Part shown: positions 47,336 to 59,471 of the stretch, piece by piece | Numbering within the stretch: position 1 is the first letter of the stretch | How the letters are laid out: every line of letters starts with the position of its first letter | Assembly (NCBI GenBank): GCA_964247055.1 | Contig: OZ176054.1 | Coordinates: forward strand, 3,224,001-3,288,000 | Direction: 5' to 3' | Source of the DNA: Paragordius varius | Lineage: Eukaryota > Nematomorpha | Length of the DNA: 64,000 nucleotides | Translations under genes and position numbers: made by a program | Notes under the pieces: model-generated | Told to the model about the DNA's origin: nothing | The model's database searches: none | Seen by the model: the letters and a program-made list of their open reading frames with translations, nothing else

Positions 47336-50300
47336 TAATACTTTATCAGACGACTTCAAACATAAGACTGTAAAATGCCAAACATAATACAACACAATTT
47401 TACTAAGATTTTATTTACAAGTTTTAGCAAATAATGTCGGCGCAAATTTTTCGCGGGCCGCACATAAGGTATCTCGGAGGGCCGTGTGTTGGACACTCCT
47501 GGTCTATACCAATAATACAAATGATGAGCGTTTGTTACCAAAAAATAATGAAAATTATATGGTGAGACTTACAACTATATATTTTAAATATTGCTAGATA
47601 GCATATATAGCAAAGAGCATTATTATTGGTGAATAGCTATAAAAGTAAATTTTTAAAAAAAATGTATTAAATTTAAAATATTTAACAGTTTAAACGATAT
47701 AAACCGACCTAAATGTATTTTTCACAGTTAAAATTGGTCAACTATACAAATACTAATGGAATATTTGTATCCGATGTAATTACTCATAAAAAAACATTAC
47801 TTTGCGGTATAATAATTAATATTTCAAATGTTGATATCATGTTTTCGTTCGGTAGAAAATTAAATAATAAACATGGTTTTAGTAAAAGAGATAATTAAAC
47901 ATAATGTTACATAAAAAATGGTAAAAAAATTGAAATTCACCCTCATTTACACATACGCATTTGAAATATTTCCACACAATATATTACCTTTCACACCTGG
48001 CATTTTTATCGCCATTTATAATTTTTCCATTTTCCAAGTTAGAGTCAACACCATTATATTTAGATGATCTTCTATTGTTATTATCGGAACCATTGTTAAG
48101 TTTTCGATAATTTGCGTCACCATTTTGCAATAAAATTCCATCATCGTTTTCATTGTGATGATTATGAATTTTAAGTAAGGCTAAACTTCGATCTGGCATA
48201 CGGTCAATTTGATCGGCCATTGCTGCGATATCGGGTCTATAAGCCTATAATATTGGTGGGTACATAAATTAAAAATATTTTTTGATTAAAAAATTTAATT
48301 ATTAACATTATAATTTGCTATACAAGATTTTTTCGAAGAAAGAAACAAAAAAATTAAGATTTGCTTAATTAACACGATTCTAAAACTGTTTTGGGTCTTA
48401 TATAACTCTGTGAAGCGAAATTGGAATTTGAATACAAAATCGTAAAAATTAATGCCGATCGCTTGTGAAGATAATAAAAATTTCATCTAAATCAACGAGC
48501 ATGTATGTTTTTGAAAACAAAAATTATTATACAAATATAATTTTAAATATATAAACCTTGTTTTAAATTGTGTAATTATTACTATAAAGATTATAAAAAA
48601 TACATCAACAAAGACCATTTAAAGGCATTTTAATAATTGTACCTTCATAAAATTTAAAAAGAAAACCAATTGATTTATTATGAGTTCACTAAAAACTCAC
48701 AGAATAATTATATACCTTTAAAGTCGAATACCATTTCCTGGCCAATTTGGGTCGACCTTTGAGAGTTTTAACCCAAACGACAGGAAAATTAACCGAGGAA
48801 GCAAAGTTTTGCGTGACAGCTACTGTGAAATCAAGATTCATAACTACATGCCACCACCCAGAAGGGACAAATATAGTTTCCCCAGGTTTTTGAATACATT
48901 CAATCTAAAAATGATTATATTTAACAAAAAAATGCGCAAAAGTTAATCGCTAAATAATGTGTAAATCAGTCATAAAAAGAGCCTATTACATAAAATTTAC
49001 ATTTAAAGAAATAAAATGTAAATAGATAATGAAAAATTGTATCTTTACACTTAATTAATTGTAAAAAGACGAAAAATAAATATTTTTATGTAATTTATAT
49101 ATACTCACAGGCTTATATTGGGTAGGCCAATCAGGTTTTTGGGTTCTCGGGTAGATAACATTAAACCATGTAATGGCTTCTCCTTTATTCTTTTTATTTT
49201 CAGTCGATTTTACTTTAACCAATTCTTTGGGTGTATTGGGTGGGAAGAGGCACCATCTATAGTTTAAAATAAAATTTAAAGGTTTAAATAAATAAAAAAT
49301 ATCTTGTAGACCTCATTTTCATTTTTATTAATATTAGTATAAAATCGATAAATTTTCATCCTCATCAATAAAATATGCTAAATACTATCCATGAATTTTT
49401 ACATCTAAAATCAAACCTACCAAATATATAACCATTCTCCCCTTAAATTCTGAATATTTAATCACAAAACCATCATTATAATATTCAGTATAATTAAACT
49501 TGCAAGCCGAAATAATTAAATTACATTTTTAGCACCAAACAACATCATCATCTATTTTAATATTCGGTATAAAAAAACTACACAAAAGACTAAAATTATT
49601 TTATTTTTCAAAATTTCGCAATAAAAGAAACAAAGTAAAAAACCGTTTATGTCCCTTAATTAGAGCATTCCAAGCCGAAGTGCCCAACGGGTCAATATGA
49701 ATTCCGGTTCCAGATCGCGCCGGGCCAATGACTATCCAACGGTAGGGCGGTCTTCTCCGATCACTCGTATATTTGAATAAATCATCATCGCGAAAGTAGG
49801 ATGGCACCTCAAAATCTTGCAGCAAACACACTTTTTTACCTTGCTTAAATAGGAGGAAAAAGGATGAAAATATTATATTATAAAAGAGTCAAAAAATCAT
49901 TATATAGAAAATTCTTGTAACATTAATAAAGTGAATGTGGATTTCATAATGCATACTTATCAGGTGTATTCAAAATTTATTACCGGTTTAATTAAAAGAC
50001 GACGGCAGATAAAGTATGCAGACGATTAATTTAATACACACCCGAATTCGTTCATCTGACATTAACCGACAAACACATACAAGTTGAATTTACCAAAAAA
50101 TAGTGGCTTTTTTATAATTCAATAATTATGTCTTTGTGCCTGAAAAGAAATTTTTGGGATACGATCGCTATCGAAAAAAAAAGCTGTTATAAGTTATTGT
50201 TTGCGGGAAGAAAAATTGGCAAACATGCTCCCTTGATTAACACGTGTGAAAGTGGTTTCGAAATTTTAATGTCATTTCACTAAAAGAATAAGGGCGGTCT

Positions 50301-52130
50301 AGTTGATCACACAACTGCGAAAACTCTAAAATGCAAGAATCATCGACAATAAAACCAAAACTCTTCGGAAAGAAAACCATGCCCTGTCTTGTGGGACCAG
50401 AGCGGTCTTTGTATTATAAATTTTAAAATCCTGTGAAATTGTTATATACTTTATCACTAACAGATGCCTAATTAAAACCATGCATTAATCGAAAAACAAC
50501 CGGAATGAGCCAGAAAACATGGCAAAACAATTTTGCTACATTACAATGCTTCGTCTTTAAGAACCAAACCAGTGAACCTCTTCCGCATCCACTGAACTCT
50601 GCTGGGGCCTCTTTGCATCAACGTGGCCTACCCTCGAAGATCAGCAATTCAATAATTTCAAAGGCGCTGGAAAATAGCTTGATGAATATTTATCCACAAA
50701 ATTCCATCAGTTTTTCTAATTCGGCATTCATTTATTACACGAGATGATCGAAATATGTAGAAGCCGATTTACAATATTTTGAATTAAAATTTATTTTCAA
50801 GTTATGTTTTTGCTAAAAACCGAAATTTTATGAAAACACCCATATATAAAATCAGGAATTAAGGTAACTTAGGGTAGATCGGTATTATAAAAATTGTTCT
50901 TAATAAAACGTTTCTAACGATTCAAACCCAATAAAACATGTTTTTAATTATTTAAAACATAAAAAAATTGAGAATTAAATTCATATAATAAACCATTATT
51001 ATGATATGTATCAATACCAATCAATCAGCTTTTTATATGTAACATATACAATAGTATCTATTACTGGATCGACTGAAAATCAATAATCAAATAACATGTA
51101 ATTTGTGTTTTTATCGATAATAAAAAAGATATGTGTAACGAAAAGGATTACGTTCACATTGAACGTTCTGTTTATTGCATTACAAGGTTGGAGTAGTTTG
51201 ACTTAGCAAAAAAATAAAAACACTCAACCAAGAAAAAAATTATTAAAAAAACTTAAAAATAAATAATTTTTGTACCAATTTTAAGCATCTAAAAAAGTTA
51301 TTAAAACTATAAATCTCACAAAAAAACATTTAAAAAGGTTTAAAAAAATATATTTGGAATGTGTGTACCTCTCCAAAACTCCCATCGAATATATAGAGGG
51401 GACTGTCATCCAAATGACAGAGATGCGTACAATAAGGAATGTAATATTTCATTTTAATTTTAACGTTATAGCCTTCATCATCCTCACCACATTTGAACTT
51501 TTGATTGCGGTATTTGGATATTAATCTCTATACATATAATGCAACTAAAAAATACATCTAACATTCAATAATTAGTTAACAACTATTATAAGGTTACATA
51601 AAAAGTAAAGACTAATACATTAAAAAACGTCTAAAAAACCATAAGTTTTTGAACCTTTTGTCGTAACTTATTGTTTGGTGCGAAAATAAGGGGAAAAAAG
51701 TAAACTGGCGACACAGGCAATTTAATTTAACTTTTTAAATTATATAGGACACAAAGTCAAGGCCCAAAACCTTATCTTTTTATAAATCGGTTTTTTTTAT
51801 TTATATTTAATTAAAATAAAAAATCACCTCTGGAGTCCATTTTTTATGAGCTGTCCAATTGTTTGTCGCGTTAGTTATTATAACCGGGATGTTAGGGATT
51901 TCATAGAGTTGCCGAAATGTTTTAATAGATGTTTCATTTGCATCAATCCTTTCGCATGTATCATTTATTTTCTGGTGTTGTTTAAAGTCAAACGTATTGG
52001 CATAATTGTTGATACTCCAACCTCCGGGAAATGTTAACTCTGTAAAGATTATATTCTATAAAATTTAAAATGGTATACCACTTCGTGATTCCCGTTTCAC
52101 ACGATTAATTTTTTTGATTACTCTTTCCAT
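45332..52130 (-). CDS. JMJD6: JmjC-domain arginine demethylase / lysyl hydroxylase JMJD6
   Basis: Nuclear Fe(II)/2-oxoglutarate dioxygenase that hydroxylates lysines of splicing factors such as U2AF65. Exons: 52130-52079, 52039-51828, 51527-51369, 49843-49644, 49256-49109, 48904-48716, 48244-47988, 46709-46516, 45708-45332; about 595 residues (human 403). Landmarks: [50 protein letters not shown] with the HxD iron pair ([15 protein letters not shown]), [30 protein letters not shown] with the last iron His, and [17 protein letters not shown]. The C-terminus has the typical poly-Ser tract and a basic RRRKRIRK run but is extended by nearly 200 polar residues. Intron 1 is 39 nt. Intron 3 contains a mariner relic, intron 7 a hAT-like MITE, intron 8 a MITE C copy and a hAT-like MITE. 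Divergent from SNU13. Confidence 0.95.
45936..46203. mobile_element. hAT-like MITE in JMJD6 intron 8
   Basis: Starts 'caagggtggtcaacgcaaac', ends 'catgttagatacccctc'. Flanks TTTTAAAA (45928-45935) and TTCTAAAA (46204-46211) form a 7/8 target duplication. Same family as 20296-20537. Confidence 0.75.
46250..46505. mobile_element. MITE C copy 2, ending beside the JMJD6 exon 8 donor
   Basis: Left 'catttacaattccaattcac', right 'gaatactgtatatagtatat'. The core 'attatatgtcttttaagatt' and 'aaaacacattaatttatttt' matches the other copies. Its AT-rich end lies about 10 nt from the splice donor at 46515. Confidence 0.65.
47237..47501. mobile_element. hAT-like MITE in JMJD6 intron 7
   Basis: Starts 'taggagtatccaacacaaat', ends 'gtgttggacactcctg', an imperfect inverted pair. 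Flanks ATCTATAT / GTCTATAC (6/8). Contains (TA)n at 47305-47332. Confidence 0.78.
49984..50826 (+). mobile_element. mariner-like relic, copy 3, in JMJD6 intron 3
   Basis: The 5' end 'accggtttaattaaaagac' followed by 'gcagacgattaatttaatac' matches the copies at 15957 (reversed) and 21710. Towards the 3' end broken frames give [16 protein letters not shown] and a 'GIHLL' piece, as in the C-terminal part of mariner transposases. About 840 bp, so internally deleted relative to a 1.1-1.3 kb mariner. Opposite orientation to JMJD6. Confidence 0.75.
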
Positions 52131-52207
52131 TCTGACTTGAGCGAATATTAATTTTTGAAAAAATAAATATATTTTCACTTTTATAGGCAAGGTTCAAGCT
52201 TGTAAGC
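52131..52207. promoter_or_regulatory. Shared 77-bp divergent spacer, JMJD6/SNU13
   Basis: Separates the two ATGs and presumably holds both transcription starts. It is AT-rich with no obvious TATA box that could be told from background. Confidence 0.5.
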
Positions 52208-52686
52208 ATGTCGGTATATTTTAAATTTTTATCATATCCGTATAGAAAGAAGAAACTTTTAATCCTAAAGCTTATCCATTAGCAGATCCCGTTTTGAATA
52301 AAACTATTTTGGATTTAGTTGTTCAAGCCAATAATTACAAGCAACTAAAGAAAGGGGCTAATGAAGGTTTTATTAACGACTTTAATAAAAAAATTTAGCT
52401 ACTAAAACACTTAATCGAGGGCTCTCTGAACTAATTATTATGGCCGCTGATGCTGAGCCGCTTGAAATATTGTTACATTTACCCCTTTTATGTGAAGATA
52501 AGGTATATTTTAAAAATATTTTTTTAGAACGTTCCTTACATATTTGTCAGATCTAAGGAAGCTTTAGGACGTGCCTGTGGAATTTATAGACCAATTAGTG
52601 CATGTTCTATATTAAGTAATGAAGGCTCTCAAATTCAACCGCACATTTTGAACGTTAAACAAAATATTGAGCGGCTTATGATATAA
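52208..52686 (+). CDS. SNU13: SNU13 / NHP2L1 (15.5K) RNA-binding protein
   Basis: L7Ae-family protein that binds kink-turns in U4 snRNA and C/D box snoRNAs; a core part of the U4/U6.U5 tri-snRNP and of box C/D snoRNPs. Exons: 52208-52213, 52246-52366, 52399-52502, 52528-52686; 129 residues (human 128). The frame reads [71 protein letters not shown], an almost unbroken match to the human protein. Coding exon 1 is just ATG TCG. All three introns are ultra-short (32, 32 and 25 nt), GT-AG, phases 0, 1 and 0. The stop is 41 bp from the stop of the convergent MIPEP-like gene and an AATAAA sits at about 52721. Confidence 0.97.
52214..52245 (+). other. 32-nt intron 1 of SNU13
   Basis: GTATAT...CGTATAG, phase 0, directly after codon 2. 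Confidence 0.85.
52367..52398 (+). other. 32-nt intron 2 of SNU13
   Basis: GTTTTA...AATTTAG, phase 1. It splits GANE|A-TKTLN, invariant residues in eukaryotes, so the boundary is fixed on both sides. Confidence 0.93.
52503..52527 (+). other. 25-nt intron 3 of SNU13
   Basis: GTATAT...TTTTTAG, phase 0, between CEDK and NVPY, again invariant. The most certain intron below 30 nt in the window. Confidence 0.93.
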
Positions 52687-52727
52687 AAAAAGAAAATTAT
52701 AAAACCATGATAATCATGTAAATAAAT

Positions 52728-55700
52728 TTATTTTTTATTCTTTATTGGTACAATATTACATAGATTATTTTGCTGTAAGAAAGGTTCAATATTCAATTTG
52801 TATTCTGAGAATCCATTATTGTTATGCTTTGATAATTTCGTTTTATTTGTAAAATTGGTTAAAGCAGTCCTTTGCTTAATTGACGATCCAATGCTGACAT
52901 ATTCTTCCAATAATCTAACAATCAAATAAATAATTATAAATCAAGATTTTATTTAAGAAATAAAATATATTTATTCACTTTTTTCCATTTTTGGTAACGT
53001 CTGAGGCCGTTTTAAAATGTGTAAAGAGGTCTTCTGCAATGATCTAAATGCAAAAATTAAGGAAAGTAGTATTAATTATATTTTTTCGATATATATAATT
53101 TTTTGGTTTTCAAATAATGGAACCGAAACAGCGGGTATATTTTTTTTTGAAAAAAAGTATCTTTTCCGTTTTTCAAACGTATTTAACCTTATTTAATATA
53201 GATTTTTAAAATTGTTTCGAAAAAGAACACATAAATTTGTTTTTCACATCTTTATTTAGCCATATTTATTCACATTGTATCAAAATAATTGGGTTATCTA
53301 TAATTTTTTATTAAAATGCAAAGAAGTGAGGATTATTTAATAAAAAAAATCTAACCGGCATCATTTTCCCGCAAAAAATTACACATAACCGCAACAAAAA
53401 ATTTTTTTTGTAAAAAATTATCTAGAACCAACCGTTTTCCGCTAAGAATTATTTAAAACCGAAATGATTATAAATAACCGCGGAACTGTTAAAAAAGAAT
53501 CAATTATTTTAGAGTGTGCATAACAATAATCAACTTTAAAGTAGCTATGTAAAAACTTACAGGAGCCCACAGTTTGCTATAATAATTGGCTGTTAAATGT
53601 GCATCAATAAAGATTGGTGTAAAAGTTGCCAAAGGATCAAACGAAGATGGTATGCTGGTATTTGATTGATTTGTTTTTGTCATGTACAAAGGATAGATTT
53701 TGCGGAAAACGTCATAATAATAATTTGTTCTAATTATGTAACAATGACGGATTGAAAATGTTTTTGTATTAATTAACTATTGTTGAATCCGTGTTTATAA
53801 TGATAAACCAAAATTAAACTAAAAAATATTTTTTACACTAAAAGTTTTGTCGTCAATATAGTAATCGCAAACTAGTTTCGTGCTTGTTAGCACTCATCGT
53901 TAAGACACAACTATTTGACTACTTGGGGTTTTCACATATCAATTTCGTATATATTTCCAACTTTTCAATTTCGGTATAAATGCAGTTGGTTATACGAATT
54001 TTAAATCTAAATTTATGAAATTAAACTGAAATACCCTCAAAATTAAGACTAGATTACCCTAAATTTTGGGTATAACTACTTGGGAAATTTTTCATAAATC
54101 AATTTAAGAACTAGGCAGCTCTCTAAAGAATATCTATTTAATTTTCATTTATCATTATCCGGATTTAACAATTGTCAATCAATAGAATAATGATATTATC
54201 AAAAAATCAGTCTAATTTTTGTAGTATATTATGCGAATGAAAAAATTACTGCACAAAATTTAATATTTAAAGAAAGTTTTTTTATTCAAAGGTAATGTCT
54301 AAAACGGATACGCTTAGAAAAAATATACCCAGAATGTAATTCTATATCCAAATGACTATACAATAGTTCACTCATTGTGTCATTAGCTTTCATAAACTGA
54401 TCTCCTAAATATAGAGAAAAAAATAAAAAAGATACAACAAATCATTGAATAAAAATAATTTATAATTTAAAATAATATTACGTTTTAAAATATCTGAAAC
54501 TATCGTTCCTTGCTTGGTAATGCAAAATTGGGCAAATTTCTTCATGAAATAAGCCATGACATATTCACAATCTCTTTCCACATAATTGAGTCCAGCTATT
54601 TCACTGTAAGGCACCCTGGTTAACAAATGGGGCAGGAGGTGGCCCATCTAAATAAAATTAAAACATTTTTTATTTAAAATTATTTTATTGCTTATATTAA
54701 TACAAAAATATATATATTTATGATAAATTATAAATTGTTGAATTTATTGTAAGATTATAAAAATGAGTGTTTAAAACCAAACTGTTTTTGTATACGAAAT
54801 CAAAGTAAAAAATGGTTTATTCAATATGTATTTTCCCTTTTCGATTCAATTATAATTTTAGTTTTGTTTATTGTTGACATTTGATTAAAATTATTTATAA
54901 ATCTTAAATAACCGTCAATCCCTATAAAAAATTTGTGGGATCAAACAAAATTAATATAAATCTTGTAAAAAATAATTTAAAACATAAAAATTATACACTA
55001 AAATATAATTGTTTGAGTTGATTATATGTCATAAGTAGTTGAGAGTCCTGGTTAAAAGCCAAGTCCAACGATAAAATGGCGTAAGGTAAATCGTTTCTAA
55101 CTACACTTTTATCTAAATAAATTGTCATATATTTTGTAGTGTGAAAAAGAAGTAAAATATTTACGCAATTAAAATTATTAAAAACAAAATGCAATTTTAA
55201 TATGTATGGTATTATCAAAAAATGTCATTTTACAGGTAAAATAATAAATAATATTTTTTTCATAAATATCAAAAAGAATTCTCTTTTAAAATGGTTCGAT
55301 ATTGAATTTCTTGTCATCTTGTATTACTATTTTATTCTCACATGATTAAAAACCGTAATTGTTAAATAGTTAATTTTATGAGAACAGAAGACAAAAATTG
55401 TTTCATTTATAATTTCCAAATCAAAAATTTTTATCGACAAAAATAAACTTAACTTAAATTATGATATAATTTCGAAACAAAATTACTTTGACCCAGTTCA
55501 CCCCATATGCCAGGAAATTTTGGTTTAGAAGCATTCCACACAGGGTTAATGTATAAATGGGACGTAAGACCTAAATAAAAAGTGTAAAATATATAATAGT
55601 AAAAAGTTACAAAAATATTATATCAATTTTATTTTATTAACTGTGATTATAAAATATCAGGAAATTTTTACATTTAACACAAGGTCATATTGATTCATTA

Positions 55701-58700
55701 AACGAAATAAATATAAAGATTCCTCAAATCGATCCTTACTTCAAATTCACCCTACAAATAAATTATGTGTTTTGGGGCTAATTTAACACAGTTATATTTA
55801 TATGAAATCTTATTTATGCAATATTTTATTATTATTTTTCTGTATTAGTTTCATTTTTAAAAATATTAAAGTATATATATATATATAATTGACAATTCCG
55901 ATTCCCCAAAACATAATTTATTTTATTTTTAGGGTGAATTTGAAATATTAAAGGGTTTATTTGAAGTTTTCAAGGGTCATTTTAAGGATAACATAAAAAT
56001 AAATAGTAACATAATTATAAGTTTAATTAAAATAAAATAGTAGTTTGATGACACAAATAACAAATTAAAAATTAAAATTTTAAGAGAAAACGGTATAAAA
56101 ATAAATGTTACAATTATTTTGATCGCGTATTTCATAACATTCATAATCATAACTCAATTCTGGTGGATTTGGAACTATTTTCTATATATAATTAAATTAT
56201 AAAATTATTATCAAATAAAAATATTAATAAAAATTTATATATATATATATATATAATAATTGAAAATTACTTCAAATTTAATTCCAAACATGTCTTTAAG
56301 TAGCTGGAATAAATTACCAAGTTGGCCATTATATTCAAATTGTGGCAATAAACTTTTATGGCTAGTAGGGAAAATGAAAGTTATATGATTACAAAAATTA
56401 AAAATTATTATAGACCTCTAAACAAAATATTATTAACATTTTTAAACAAAAGTTAAAAAGTATTTTTTTTCTTATAGATAACCCAACTAAATATTTTTTA
56501 ATTAATAATTTAACCTAAGATATAGGACGAAAATGTTGTTTAAAAAATAAGCTCTTTAAATATTTATCAAACAAAATTTTAGTTAATAAAATAGATAATA
56601 AACAATATTTCATCGAATGTTATATATGGCATTTCAAAATACCTTAATTTAAATTTTTTTAGCATTCGCAGTAGAACGGAAATCCATTTATAAAACAAAT
56701 TTAAAATTTGGCAATAAAAATAAACATACAAATATTTTTCGACATATCGCCTACGCCAATATGGTACATTCCAAGCATTTAGAAGTGAATTTTTATTATC
56801 TTTTTTGGCAAACGAGAATAATCCCCCTCCTGCTGGCAAATTTTTTTTCCGTAATGATAATTCTGGCATCGATTTTGATTTCGATTCTTGGTCAGAAAAT
56901 GCTGTTAATGTTTCCATCTCTGATATGGCACGTGGCATAATACGCGTACGTAATCTAAAAATTGAAACAAATCATTTAAACAGTAATCATTTATTACATT
57001 AACATAAAGGTTTAATTATTTTGAATAGTATCACACATTATATGTTATCGAATAAATTTATATTCTCTCCGAATTGTATATAAAAACAATCTCAAACTCA
57101 AATATATAATGAAAGTTATATGCCAAGTAATAAATTATAGGAAAAAGTTAAAGTTTAAAAAATATTCTGGCGACAAATATTAGGAAGTTTAAAATAAATT
57201 AAAAATACAAGGAATTTTAACTTTAGGCATTTAATATTGTCCATATACATATTAAAATTATTTAATTTTTATAAAATTGAATTAAATAAAAATTAATTAT
57301 AATTACTCTTCTATTATTTGTAATATTTCTTGACGTGATTTTGCCATTTTTTGCGATAAACTCAGGTCCATATAGCATGGGAAGGAGAGGCATTTGGCGA
57401 TATCATGTCTAAAAAACAGAGTTGAAAACAATATTAATAATAAAAAAATCAAATTTAATAATGTAAAAATAAAAAATAAAACTTTAAAGAACGTTTTAAA
57501 GAACACAAATATTTTCGCGACTGCTTTAATAATTTTTGGTGTTTTTTATTTATTTTGAGCCAAAATTTAATTAAAATCCAATTTTTTATTTTTTAACATT
57601 TTTTGGAGCATTTTTGCGCGTACCGCGAAAAAAGCGTGTTGGACATGTCTGTTTAAAGAACAGGGTCAAGATGTTTTTTGTAAAAACCTGTATAACTGTT
57701 GATTTTTTTCAACTATATACCCAATACGATTACGATTTGATAGGGTTAGATAGAGTTGAAAATCTCTTTATATATATTTAAGATGGCCAAAAAGATAACT
57801 ATCTATGGAAAAGAAATGTAGAATTTGAAATAAGAGTTATAACTTTTTGATATCAAAAATTGAATTTTAATCAAATATTAGCAAACATTCTGACCAAAAC
57901 CGTTTTCAGGCCACAAATATTTTATTTATCACTGCCAAAATTTGAATAAAAATAAAAACTATTAATTTAGAAAGTTAATAAGGTTAATTTAACGATAAAA
58001 TTTAAAGAATTTTTTTGACCCGTTTTTAACCGTTTTATTTTTACAACCTGTAAAATACTATTTTAAAAACTTTATTTATAAATTAAACGAATTACGCACT
58101 TTAAAATAGTGCAATCTATTCTTCTGAAATTACGTTTAAATGCTTATCAGTAATCTAATTTTATATAAAATGTATGCATTCACCGTAATTCCTTAATTAA
58201 AAAACCTTATATTTTTATAAAGTTTTCTTTTTAATAAATTCAATCGTTATTTTACCTCGCATGTAAAATTTCATCAATACATCGACCATTATGTGAAATA
58301 TTTTTGGTTGTTGCCATCGAATGATAAATGTTGTAAAGAGACTGTCTATGTCTTTCATTGTCAACATACGAAATAAATGTATTGTAATTTTCGGGTTCAA
58401 ATGTTATGACCCAGGGACCAGTTTGAAAATTTGTACTATCTCTATATAATAAATATAAAATGTAATCATTAAACAACATTTTTTTTGAGCAAACGCAACT
58501 TTTTTTTGAGCAAACGCAACTTTTTTCTGAGCAAACGGAACTCTTCTTTCAAGCAAACGCAACTCTTTTTTCAAGCAAACGCAACATTTTTTCAGTTGTC
58601 TTTGCTTGAATAAATGTTGCGTTTGGTCGAATAAATGTTATAATTTTTGAAAATACTTTCAAAAAAGAAATTCGCACCTTGATATTAAGAAATAAACGTT

Positions 58701-59431
58701 AGATTATTTTTGACATACAAACATTATTAACAAAATATAGATTAGAAAACATTAATAATAAAATGCACAAACATATCCAAAATATATAAAAATTACAGAT
58801 GGTGTAGATATTGCTTTAAATATTTGTCTGGCATTTCTATAATTTCGCTTTTGTCCGTTATAAGTTGGGCCACATCCATACGACTAATATTCATGTTGAA
58901 TCTACCATATACATATCAACAAATAATGGGATAAAAAAATTGAATATACGATGGCGTTTAGTATGAAAAACAGATGGTTAAAATTAACAATTTTTTTCCT
59001 ATGTTTTAACATATACAATTTGTTTCAAATCTTTATTGTTCTTACATACATGAATTACTATTTTCAAATGAAAATATTTATTAATTTATCTAAAATATAT
59101 TTCCAAAGAAAACATATAAAATCTTTAATTTTTTCCCAAACGTGTATAACTTTTACAAAAAAATAAATATTATATCGAAAAATTTAATTGATCAAAAAAA
59201 ACAAATAAAATTACATGTATTTTTCTTTCTGTTGTTCAAGGGTATTCAGGTTATATTGCACTTTTTCATAATCTTTGACATTAAGGGCTAAACCATTCAT
59301 TTCCCCTTGTGCAATAAATTTTTCTGCTAATGCCGTAAGGTAAAGTGTATTTGAATCGGGTTTGTTTTCAAATTTTCCTAACTCATCCTTTAATTTCTAA
59401 TGATGAAAATTTTTTACAAAACATATACAAA

Positions 59432-59471
<40 letters not shown>

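Noticed and set aside
57500-57660. Possible further hAT-like MITE copy
   Set aside because: Only one recognisable end ('gcgtgttggacatgtctg'); too little to delimit.
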